Source: an uncultured Bacteroidota bacterium
GTDB lineage: Bacteria > Bacteroidota > Bacteroidia > Bacteroidales > SZUA-534
Direction: 5' to 3'
Length of the DNA stretch: 64,000 bases
NCBI GenBank assembly: GCA_946414435.1
Contig: CAMKOM010000015.1
Location: forward strand, 1 to 64,000
The notes under the pieces were generated by a model, which had not been told where the DNA came from, ran no database searches, and worked only from the letters and a program-made list of their open reading frames with translations. Positions within the stretch are counted from its first letter, which is position 1. Every line of letters begins with the position of its first letter. A program made the translations under genes and the position numbers. Below, one piece after another: positions 43,826-51,798 of this stretch.

Positions 43826-46312
43826 TTATTTCTTCTTCAGCCCCAATTTCTCCACAGCCTCCTCGCGCATCTTGTATTTCAGAATTTTGCCTGCGGCGTT
43901 CATCGGGAACGATTTGACGAAATCGATATAGCGCGGAACCTTGTGGCGGGCAAGGCGGCCCATAATGAATTCGCGCATCTCGGGTTCGCTTATCTCTTCG
44001 CCCTCCTTCAGAATAATGCAGGCCATTGCCTCCTCGCCGTATTTCTCGTCGGGAACGCCGATAACCTGAACGTCCTTCACCTTGGGGTGGGTGTAGATAA
44101 ACTCCTCAATCTCTTTAGGATAGATATTCTCGCCACCGCGGATAATCATATCTTTCAGGCGGCCTGTGATTTTGTAGTTGCCGTTCTCGTCAACGCAGGC
44201 AAGGTCGCCGCTGTGCAGCCAACCGTCAGCGTCAATGGTCTGCGCGGTGGCTTCGGGCATCTTGTAGTAGCCTTTCATCACGTTGTAGCCTTTGGCGCAG
44301 AACTCGCCGTTGGTGTTGGGCGGAACCTCAAGGCCCGTTTCGGGGTCAACCACCTTGCAGCGCACGTGCGGGAAGGCGTAGCCCACGGTCTCGGTGCGCA
44401 CGTCGATTGAGTCGGTCCAAGCCGACATTGTGCTGCCTGGCGCCGATTCGGTCTGTCCGTAAACGCTCACAATGCCGCGCATATTCATCTCCGACGGCTC
44501 GGCGGCACGGCGCATCAGTTCGGGCGGACAGCCTGAACCTGCCATAATGCCTGTGCGCATATATGAGAAGTCGGTGCTGCGGTAGTCGGGGTGGTTGAAC
44601 ATTGCAATGAACATTGTGGGCACGCCGTTGAAGCAGGTTATGTGCTCCTGGTTTATGCACGCCAACGACGATTTGGCCGAGAAGTAGGGCATCGGGCACA
44701 TTGTGGTGCCGTGCGTCATCGACGAAGTCATCGACAGAACCATTCCGAAGCAGTGGAACATCGGCACCTGAATCATCATTCGGTCGGCGGTTGAAAGGCC
44801 CATACGGTCGCCAATGCACTTGCCGTTGTTCACCACGTTGTAGTGCGTCAGCATCACGCCCTTGGGGAAGCCTGTGGTGCCGCTGGTGTACTGCATATTG
44901 CACACGTCGTCGGGTTTGACGGCGGCGGCCATTCGCTGGATTTCCTCCAACGGCACAAGGTCATGGCGGTCCATTGCCTGCTGCAGTGTCAGGCAGCCCT
45001 TCTGGCGGAAGCCCACGGTGATAACGTTGCGCAGGAACGGCAGACGCTTGCAGTGAAGCGGCTTGCCCGCCGTGTTGGTGGCAATCTCGGGGCAGAGTTC
45101 GTTGATAATGGCGCGATAGTTCGAGTCCAAAGCGCTCTCAATCATCACAAGTGTGTGAGTGTCAGACTGTCGCAGCAGATATTCGGCCTCGTGAATCTTG
45201 TAGGCGGTGTTCACCGTCACAAGCACGGCGCCGATTTTCACGGTTGCCCAAAATGTTATGTACCAAGCAGGTATGTTGGTGCACCAAACGGCCACTTTCG
45301 AGCCTGGCTTCACGCCAAGCGATACGAGCGCGCGGGCGAAGTTGTCAACATCGTCGCGGAACTCGGCGTAGGTGCGGGTGTAGTCCAAAGTGGTGTATTT
45401 GAAGCAGTACTGGTCGGGGAACTCCTCAACCACGCGGTCCAATACCTGCGAGAAGGTCATATTCAGCAGTTCGTCCTTCTTCCAAATGTAGTAGCCTGAG
45501 CCGTCGTGGTTCGGGTAGAGTTCGCTGCGCTTGCCGCGGGTGTTCTCGAACTGGCTCATATAGTTGACAAAGTGCGGGAAAATGACGTCGCGGTCGGTGA
45601 AGTCGAGCATCCACTCGGGCTTCCACTCAAGCGAGATAAACCCGTCGTAATCGACCGACGAAAGGGCCTTCATCACGTCGGCAATGGGGAAGTTGCCCTC
45701 GCCGATAATGTTGTAGCGGTTGGCGTCGTCGCTGTCGCGAAGGTGCACGTGCTTGACGTAGGCGCCAAGGTTGGTGATTGTCTGCGCAGGCGTCTCGCCC
45801 TTGTCGCGGTAGGGGTGGTGCACATCCCAAATGACGGCAATCTGGTCGCAGGCGAAAAAGTCGAGCAAATCGCGAAGCAGCGCGGTGTCGGCGTATATTC
45901 CGCTGGTTTTTATCAGAATGGTGATACCCTTGGCTTCGGCCACAGGAATGAGTCGGGTCAGATTCTGTTTGACGGTCTCAACTGTGCCCTTCTTCGCGAA
46001 AGCGCACACGTATGGGCTGCGCATATCGGCGGCAATGCCAATGAGAGCGGTCATCTCGTCAATCATCTCGGCGCTGTCTTCCGAAAGGTCGAGCGAACTG
46101 TCGAAGCAGGGAATGGCGAGTTTCTTCTCGCGCAAATCGCGCAGCGAAGCCGTGAGCGAGTACTTGTGGAACGGCCCGCCCTTGGCCACAAATTCAGGCG
46201 TTTTGAAAACGTTGTATATCTCGATACCCGAAAAGCGCATTAGGCTTGCGTTGTCAAGGATTTCGGTCCACGACATATCGGCCCATCCGCGTGTTGAAAA
46301 TGAAAGTTTCAT
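43826..46312 (-). CDS. TIM-barrel (xylose isomerase-like)/acyl-CoA synthetase fusion
   Basis: 828 residues. Residues 1-260 are a sugar-phosphate isomerase/AP endonuclease 2-type TIM barrel, with FSGIEIYNVF, IAVIWDVHHPYRD, YVKHVHLRDSD and GFISLEWKPEWM, which supply the usual His/Asp/Glu metal ligands. Residues about 275-828 are an AMP-dependent acyl-CoA synthetase with the P-loop YTSGTTGFPKG, the hinge GRLKDMIIRGGENIYPKEIEEF and the C-terminal catalytic lysine region AAGKILKYKMREE. The ligase activates a carboxylic acid as acyl-AMP and then acyl-CoA; substrate unknown. The join is in one unbroken frame. It lies 38 bp downstream of a LeuA-like gene. Confidence 0.88.
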   Translation of the reverse strand: MKLSFSTRGWADMSWTEILDNASLMRFSGIEIYNVFKTPEFVAKGGPFHKYSLTASLRDLREKKLAIPCFDSSLDLSEDSAEMIDEMTALIGIAADMRSPYVCAFAKKGTVETVKQNLTRLIPVAEAKGITILIKTSGIYADTALLRDLLDFFACDQIAVIWDVHHPYRDKGETPAQTITNLGAYVKHVHLRDSDDANRYNIIGEGNFPIADVMKALSSVDYDGFISLEWKPEWMLDFTDRDVIFPHFVNYMSQFENTRGKRSELYPNHDGSGYYIWKKDELLNMTFSQVLDRVVEEFPDQYCFKYTTLDYTRTYAEFRDDVDNFARALVSLGVKPGSKVAVWCTNIPAWYITFWATVKIGAVLVTVNTAYKIHEAEYLLRQSDTHTLVMIESALDSNYRAIINELCPEIATNTAGKPLHCKRLPFLRNVITVGFRQKGCLTLQQAMDRHDLVPLEEIQRMAAAVKPDDVCNMQYTSGTTGFPKGVMLTHYNVVNNGKCIGDRMGLSTADRMMIQVPMFHCFGMVLSMTSSMTHGTTMCPMPYFSAKSSLACINQEHITCFNGVPTMFIAMFNHPDYRSTDFSYMRTGIMAGSGCPPELMRRAAEPSEMNMRGIVSVYGQTESAPGSTMSAWTDSIDVRTETVGYAFPHVRCKVVDPETGLEVPPNTNGEFCAKGYNVMKGYYKMPEATAQTIDADGWLHSGDLACVDENGNYKITGRLKDMIIRGGENIYPKEIEEFIYTHPKVKDVQVIGVPDEKYGEEAMACIILKEGEEISEPEMREFIMGRLARHKVPRYIDFVKSFPMNAAGKILKYKMREEAVEKLGLKKK

Positions 46313-46350
46313 TTTAAGTGATTTTCTGTAAAATGCTGATAATTTTCGAT

Positions 46351-47763
46351 TTATGCTTCTTCGAATGCTATCTTGTTGACGGCGTTCAGGTAGGCGGCGA
46401 TGCTTGAGCCGACAATGTCGGTTGAGATGCCGCGGCCCGAGTAGATTTTGCCTTCAGAGCGCAGGCGGACAACGGTTTCGCCCATTGCCTCGCGGCCTTC
46501 GGTCACGGCCTGAATCTGGAAGTCGTCGAGTTCGTAGTGCTTGCCGATGACCTTCTCGATGGCCTGGAAGGCGGCGTCAATCGGGCCGTCGCCAATGCAG
46601 ACGCTCTCGAGCACATCGTCGCCCTTCTTCAAAAGAATGTGGCAGGTGGCCGAGATTATGTTGCCTGAATTGATGACGTAATTCTCTAATTTATAGGTTG
46701 GTGGCACCTGGAACGCCGCTGTGGCGATAATGGCGTCGAGTTCCTTCGCGCCAACGGTCTCGTGAGTGGCGGCGGCCTTCAGGAATTCGTTGTAAACATT
46801 GTCGGCATCTTCGTCGGTCAGGTCGAAATTCAGACTCTGCACGGCCTTGAGCACGGTCTCTTTCGAGTCGCGCACGGTGAGTTGAATGTCGGGGCGCTCG
46901 GTTGGGGCAATGTTCGAGAACGAAGTGGGTTTCGAGCGGTTGGTCTGGCACAGGCGCTTGATTTGCTCAACGGCGCGGTGCAGTTCGGTGGCGCGCACGT
47001 CGCAGCAGGCGTCGCACACATCGGCTTTCACGTTCAGTATCTTGACAAACCTTTCGAGCGAGACGGTGAAGTTGCCGAAGGGCGCGGTCTTAATCTCGTC
47101 GGCACCCGCACGCACGGCGGCAATGGCGCACGAGTCGGCCAAATAGAACTCGTTTGAGCAGCGCACACCCAACCGAACGTCGGCGGGCAGGTGCTCTTTC
47201 ACCTGTTTCACAAGGTCGAAAAACTCTTCGGGCAGCAGGTTGCCTGCAGCGTCGCACACCGTGACGGTGGTTGCGCCGTTCTGCGTGGCGGCTTCAATGG
47301 CCTGCCACAGGAAACTGATGTCGCTGCGGCCAAAGTCTTCGGCCACAAACTCAACATCGGGGCAGAGCGCACGGCTTTGCTTTGTCAGGCTGGCAATCAT
47401 CTCGACAATGGCGGCGGGTTTCTTATGGCAGAAATATTCCATCTGCACGGTGCTCACTGGAACCGAAATCTGCAATCGCGGATGAGCGGCGCCCTTCAGG
47501 GCGTTCCAAGTGGTTTCAACGGTGTCGGCCTCGCTAATGTTGAGCGGCACGGCCACGGCGCTGTTCTTCACCGCCGAAGCGAGCGATTTGATTAGCAGCG
47601 AGTCGGTTTTGCCGTCGGTTATAGGTGCAAGTTCAATGACCGAAAGGCCTGTCTTGTCAAGCATTTTGGCCAATTCAATCTTCTCGCGGAACGAGAAGGC
47701 GTAGTCGGCCTTGTCGGCGGCCTGTTTCATTGTGATGTCGCCAATGGTGATTTTACGTTTCAT
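46351..47763 (-). CDS. Isopropylmalate synthase-like protein, probably lacking catalysis
   Basis: 470 residues. The layout is that of alpha-isopropylmalate/homocitrate synthases: a TIM barrel (1-270), a linker, and a LeuA-type dimerisation/regulatory C-terminal domain (about 345-470, ending KIYSGRGISTDIVGSSIAAYLNAVN). Catalytic landmarks are missing. The LRDGEQ stretch of the first strand is replaced by DITMKQAAD (residues 9-17). The metal-binding HxHN motif reads RCSNEF. CDAAGNLLP keeps the later strand. A cysteine-rich segment VCDACCDVR is unusual. It could be a regulatory subunit, a pseudoenzyme or an enzyme with new chemistry. Homologues occur near leu genes in Bacteroidales, from memory. 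It precedes the TIM-barrel/ligase fusion by 38 bp. Confidence 0.75.
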   Translation of the reverse strand: MKRKITIGDITMKQAADKADYAFSFREKIELAKMLDKTGLSVIELAPITDGKTDSLLIKSLASAVKNSAVAVPLNISEADTVETTWNALKGAAHPRLQISVPVSTVQMEYFCHKKPAAIVEMIASLTKQSRALCPDVEFVAEDFGRSDISFLWQAIEAATQNGATTVTVCDAAGNLLPEEFFDLVKQVKEHLPADVRLGVRCSNEFYLADSCAIAAVRAGADEIKTAPFGNFTVSLERFVKILNVKADVCDACCDVRATELHRAVEQIKRLCQTNRSKPTSFSNIAPTERPDIQLTVRDSKETVLKAVQSLNFDLTDEDADNVYNEFLKAAATHETVGAKELDAIIATAAFQVPPTYKLENYVINSGNIISATCHILLKKGDDVLESVCIGDGPIDAAFQAIEKVIGKHYELDDFQIQAVTEGREAMGETVVRLRSEGKIYSGRGISTDIVGSSIAAYLNAVNKIAFEEA

Positions 47764-48078
47764 CTTAATAAATTCAAAAAAATCGCGCGAAATTAGTTAT
47801 TTTGCTGTTTAAACAATTGTGCCATATAAAAATGGTGGATATACGTATTAGCAAATTGTGTGCCAAGGTAATGGGAAGGGGGAAACGGGAAGGGGGAAAA
47901 GAAGAATTGAATGAATGTAGGAAGGATTGAAAAAAGATGATTCGGCGAAAGGTTTTCGTTGGAAAAAGACGAAACATTTTTGGCGAGCGGAAGTTTTTAG
48001 AAATAATTGCAGTAAAAAAAGTAAAGACGATGTACACATCGTCTTTACAATCATATTTTCAATTATTTACGCAGATTA
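47764..48078. other. Gene-free stretch with a palindrome
   Basis: No credible gene: an 87-codon minus frame has no family features and very biased composition. Polypurine tracts (GGGAAGGGGGAAACGGG) lie at about 47870-47900. A palindrome GTAAAGACGATGT-AC-ACATCGTCTTTAC (48021-48048) ends 30 bp before the stop of the first BspA gene and may act as its terminator. It belongs to the same palindrome family as the other elements of 48-58.6 kb. Confidence 0.6.
48021..48048. repeat. 28-nt palindromic element, copy 1
   Basis: Perfect 13-bp inverted repeat with a 2-nt centre. Its right half, ACATCGTCT, and the following ACAATCATATTTTCAATT are shared with the element at 51741-51768. Confidence 0.8.
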
Positions 48079-50880
48079 TTAATTCACCATCACCCGTTTA
48101 ACTGCGTTGCCGGTTTTGACAATGTAAACGCCGGGGGTGGTGATGCGGATTTCCGTGCGGACGCGGCACGCCACGTCCCTACAGATTAATTTGCCCATTG
48201 CGTCATAAACACGGATTTCATCGGTAGCGTTCTCAACCACAATAATGTTGTGGTTGGCGTAGATGTTCAACGTGCTGGCAGCATCGGAAACGGCGGTGGC
48301 ATTCAGTTTGGTGCCTTCGGCCACGTGGGTGTCTTTTTCGCCGCAACGTGAGCATACGGCGGTTTCAGTGCCATCCGCTTCAAGAGTGGCGTCGTTGTTA
48401 TAAACGTACTTGCCAAAATCGTGGCCTAATGGTGGTATAAGTTCTTGTGTCCAATCGTATTCATTGCAAACAGAACAATGCTTGCCTTCGCCCAATCCTG
48501 TTTTGGTGCAGGTTGGCTCAACAGCTTCGTCTATAACAACGGTGTGACCTTTGGCCGGAATCTCTTTTGTCTCACGTGACAACTCATCTTGGCAAACCGA
48601 ACAATAGACCACCGAATCTTTTGTGCCGGCAACGGTGCATGTTGCGGCCACAACGTTTTCAAACGCAACACTGTCTGCTGTATGGCCGGTGGCCGCAACA
48701 GTATCTGAGTTATACGTGCTCTCGCATACAAAGCAAGAGTGCGTTGTGTAGCCAACTGCCGTGCAGGTTGGAGTGGTAATGGTGGTGTTGTAGGTATGAC
48801 TTGCGGGTATAATTTCTTGCACAGTAATAATCTTTCCGCAATACGAGCAATGCGAACCTTCGGTTAAGCCCGTCTCGGTGCAAGTTGCGGCAACCGCGAC
48901 ATCTGTTACTTTGTTGTGTCCTTTAATCAAATTTGTAAAATGACCGCACCATGAATTAGAACTATAATCCGCTGGCACACACACGGGTATTGTATAATCA
49001 ATCTCGTTGAAGACAAAAAATATTGGTTCGCTACTGCCTTCGTAACAAATGGATGTCAGACCACTGCAACCATCAATAACTTGATAGTTAAGTTCTGTTA
49101 CACCAGCAGGGATGGTAATAGAAGTCAGACTGCTGCAATTGTAGAACGCCCCTTCTCCAATGCTTGTAACCGAATTGGGGATGATGATTGATGTCAAGCC
49201 GCTGCAATTATAGAACGCACGTAGACCAATGCTTGTAACATTTTCAGGTATGGTAATTGTTGTTAGGCTTCTACAACCAAAAAACGTTTGCTCACTGATG
49301 TTTGTAATTGAATTGGAAAGTGAGATTGTTGTCAGACCGCTGCAACCATAGAACGCACGGCTGTCGATGCTTGTAACTGAATTGGGAATGGAAACTGCTG
49401 TCAGACTACTACAATCCATGAACGCCATGCTTCCAATACTTTCAACTGAATTGGGAATGGAAATTGACGACAGATTACTGCAATTATAAAATGCCCCTTC
49501 CCCAATACTTGTAACATTTTGGGGAATACTGATTGATATAAGACCTTGGCAACCCCCAAATGTCCATCTTTCAATACTTGTAACGTCATTGCCAATGTTG
49601 ATTGTTTTAAGTGTTGAATTCCATCCAAACGCTTGTCCTATATTATTAGTGTTATATGTTAAAGTTTCAATAGGACAATTATCGAACGCACGGCTACCAA
49701 TGCTTGTAACCGAATTGGGGATGGTGACAGACGTAAGGCCACTGCATTGATAGAACGCAAAGTCGCCGATGCTTGTAACGCTGTTAGGTATTGTTACCGA
49801 AGAAAGGCTTTTGCAACCACAGAACGCATACTTACCAATAGCTGTAACACCGTCGGGAATGGTGTATGAGCCTGATTTTCCGGCCGGATAACGTATCAGC
49901 GTTTTTTTATCCTTGCTGAATACCACGCCGTCAATTGAGCAAAAATTGTCATTATCCGCTGACACATTTATTGCTGTCAGGCCGGTGCTATATCTAAACG
50001 CTCCGTTGCTAATGGTTGTAACGGCATCGCCAATATTTACGGTTTTGAGTGTTGTCAATCCGTCGAGTTTTGAGCCCGCAATATTGCTGTTATAGGTTAG
50101 AGTTTCAATCGGACAATCCTTGAATGCATCTGTGCCGATGGTTTCAATGCCGCTGCCAAGAGTAACATAATAAAGGTTGCTGCAATATTCAAATGCACCA
50201 TCGCCAATGTTTGTTACTGAATTGGGAATGGTTATGGATGTTAATTTTTCGCAGCTATGAAACGAATAGTCACCAATTTTTTTAATGTCATTGCCAAAGT
50301 TTATTGACCTTAGGTTTACACAACATTCAAAGGCATATTCGCTAATACCTGCAACACTATTAGGAATAGTTATTGATTCTAATCCGCTACCACTAAACGC
50401 ACTTCCTGATATGCACTTGCAATTGTTATTAATCTCGAATGTTGTAATGTTTTCTGATTTTACACGCATTAGGCATAAATGCGGGTTCTCTGCATTACCC
50501 AAATACTTTGCGTCTTCTTCTTCATTAAATTGCAATTTGTTCCTATCGCCAAACGCCCACATGCCAACGTTAGTAATGCAATTAGGAAGACTGATTGATG
50601 TTATATCACAATAATAAAAAGCGCCGGCGGTAATGCTTGTAACACTATACGACACACCGGTTTCTGGGTGAACAACTGTTTCCGGAATAACAATGGCTCC
50701 TGATGGTTTGTTGTAGCCATCGTAGCCGCCTGTCGAACGATTCGGGAATGTGACTGCAACTTCTGTACTACTTATTATTTTGTAATACAAAGACCCGTTA
50801 GAAATATCGTAATTTACTTCATCTGCCCACGCCTGTCCGGCAAACGCAATGGCAAGCAGAAAAGCCAAAAATCTTTTCAT
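48079..50880 (-). CDS. BspA-type leucine-rich-repeat surface protein 1
   Basis: 933 residues. The signal peptide is MKRFLAFLLAIAFAGQAWA. About 18 LRR_5 (BspA/TpLRR) repeats of about 23 residues occupy roughly 60-620, of the type [19 protein letters not shown]. Residues about 640-860 hold Cys/His repeats ([39 protein letters not shown]), each with C-x(9-11)-HC-x2-C and an ending GH, suggesting metal binding. The last 65 residues resemble a type IX secretion sorting tail (VYDAMGKLICRD ... GVYIVKTGNAVKRVMVN). A dispersed palindrome is built into that tail. BspA relatives bind fibronectin, fibrinogen or host receptors; the ligand here is unknown. An exact -7 box precedes the gene. Confidence 0.9.
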   Translation of the reverse strand: MKRFLAFLLAIAFAGQAWADEVNYDISNGSLYYKIISSTEVAVTFPNRSTGGYDGYNKPSGAIVIPETVVHPETGVSYSVTSITAGAFYYCDITSISLPNCITNVGMWAFGDRNKLQFNEEEDAKYLGNAENPHLCLMRVKSENITTFEINNNCKCISGSAFSGSGLESITIPNSVAGISEYAFECCVNLRSINFGNDIKKIGDYSFHSCEKLTSITIPNSVTNIGDGAFEYCSNLYYVTLGSGIETIGTDAFKDCPIETLTYNSNIAGSKLDGLTTLKTVNIGDAVTTISNGAFRYSTGLTAINVSADNDNFCSIDGVVFSKDKKTLIRYPAGKSGSYTIPDGVTAIGKYAFCGCKSLSSVTIPNSVTSIGDFAFYQCSGLTSVTIPNSVTSIGSRAFDNCPIETLTYNTNNIGQAFGWNSTLKTINIGNDVTSIERWTFGGCQGLISISIPQNVTSIGEGAFYNCSNLSSISIPNSVESIGSMAFMDCSSLTAVSIPNSVTSIDSRAFYGCSGLTTISLSNSITNISEQTFFGCRSLTTITIPENVTSIGLRAFYNCSGLTSIIIPNSVTSIGEGAFYNCSSLTSITIPAGVTELNYQVIDGCSGLTSICYEGSSEPIFFVFNEIDYTIPVCVPADYSSNSWCGHFTNLIKGHNKVTDVAVAATCTETGLTEGSHCSYCGKIITVQEIIPASHTYNTTITTPTCTAVGYTTHSCFVCESTYNSDTVAATGHTADSVAFENVVAATCTVAGTKDSVVYCSVCQDELSRETKEIPAKGHTVVIDEAVEPTCTKTGLGEGKHCSVCNEYDWTQELIPPLGHDFGKYVYNNDATLEADGTETAVCSRCGEKDTHVAEGTKLNATAVSDAASTLNIYANHNIIVVENATDEIRVYDAMGKLICRDVACRVRTEIRITTPGVYIVKTGNAVKRVMVN
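48156..48182. repeat. Palindromic element, copy 2, inside BspA gene 1
   Basis: The 20-nt near-palindrome GGACGCGGCACGCCACGTCC (48159-48178) sits in a 27-nt block identical to intergenic 58517-58543. In frame it encodes part of the sorting tail (CRDVACRVR). Confidence 0.85.
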
Positions 50881-50922
50881 AGCATTATGTGTTTTAGTTT
50901 GTTATCAAGAATTCACAAAGAA

Positions 50923-50930
50923 CAAATATA
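50923..50930 (-). promoter_or_regulatory. -7 box of BspA gene 1
   Basis: The minus strand reads TATATTTG, an exact match, 43 nt before the ATG. A TTGA at a 20-nt spacing can serve as -33. It lies in the 100-bp divergent gap with the TauE/SafE-like gene. Confidence 0.6.
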
Positions 50931-50980
50931 AGGGATTTGGCGGTAAAAATTCAATATTAGCTAATAACTTTGCAGCCGCT

Positions 50981-51709
50981 ATGACAACAACAGCCATCAT
51001 CTTGTTAATTGTTTTCTGCACCGGCGCGAGTTTTGTGCAACGGGTGAGCGGATTCGGGTTTGGAATTTTCATAATGACAATGCTCCCCCATTTGATGCCT
51101 TCGTATGGCGAAGCCACCACTCTGTCGGGGATGCTGTCGGCGGCGCAGTCGCTCTATGTGCTTGTGGCCATCTACCGCCTGATTGACTGGAAGCGGGTGA
51201 TACCAATACTGCTCACTTTTCTGATTGTATCGTTTTTTGCCGTCCGGTATGTGTCAATAGCAAGCGACACTCACCTGAAGCATCTACTTGGACTAATACT
51301 TTTAGTGATGAGCGCTTACTTCCTGATAATAAGCGATAAAATCCATTTGCGCCCGACCATTCCAATCCAATTGTCGATGGGGACTTTGAGTGGTGTCATG
51401 GGCGGACTTTTTGCCATGCAGGGACCGCCGGCCGTGCTCTATTTTGTGGCGTCGGAATCGGATAAAGAGCGTTATCTGGCGCAGACGCAGGTTTATTTTT
51501 TCATCGGCAATGTGTTTATGACCATCTACCGTGCCCAATGCGGCTTCTGCACGCCGCTGGTGGGCTGGTGCTGGCTCTATGCGCTCGTGGGCGTGGTTAT
51601 TGGCTCGTGGATTGGCAAAAAAGTGTTCGACCGGATTCCTTCACCCGCCTTGCGGAAGGTGATATATGCCTATATGGCTGTCAGCGGCGTTGTGGCGCTG
51701 ATGGCTTGA
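50981..51709 (+). CDS. TauE/SafE (TSUP)-family anion exporter
   Basis: The frame is open from 50849, but the ATG at 50981 starts directly at the first helix (MTTTAIILLIVFCTGASFVQ), giving 242 residues and about eight hydrophobic segments. The family motifs are RVSGFGFGIFIMTMLPHL in the first half and GTLSGVMGGLFAMQGPPAVLYF in the second, the typical internal duplication. Members move sulfite, sulfoacetate or other organic anions; the substrate here is not inferable. It is the only plus-strand gene among the BspA genes and is transcribed away from BspA gene 1. It ends just before a palindrome cluster. Confidence 0.88.
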   Translation: MTTTAIILLIVFCTGASFVQRVSGFGFGIFIMTMLPHLMPSYGEATTLSGMLSAAQSLYVLVAIYRLIDWKRVIPILLTFLIVSFFAVRYVSIASDTHLKHLLGLILLVMSAYFLIISDKIHLRPTIPIQLSMGTLSGVMGGLFAMQGPPAVLYFVASESDKERYLAQTQVYFFIGNVFMTIYRAQCGFCTPLVGWCWLYALVGVVIGSWIGKKVFDRIPSPALRKVIYAYMAVSGVVALMA

Positions 51710-51722
51710 CGGCACAAAAAAC

Positions 51723-51768
51723 GTAGAGACGTCAAATGACGTGGAGACGATGTATACATCGTCTCTAC
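51723..51768. repeat. Palindromic element cluster, copy 3
   Basis: A short ACGTCA-AA-TGACGT hairpin (within 51723-51748) is followed by the 28-nt palindrome at 51741-51768 (one G-T pair). It lies 30 bp past the stop of BspA gene 2 and 14 bp past the TauE/SafE-like gene, and may terminate both. Confidence 0.8.
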
Positions 51769-51798
51769 AATCATATTTTCAATTGTTTACGCAATCGG

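Noticed and set aside
47774-48037. 87-codon minus-strand frame
   Set aside because: Runs through polypurine tracts and a palindrome, very rich in Phe, Ser and Pro, with no neighbour coupling.
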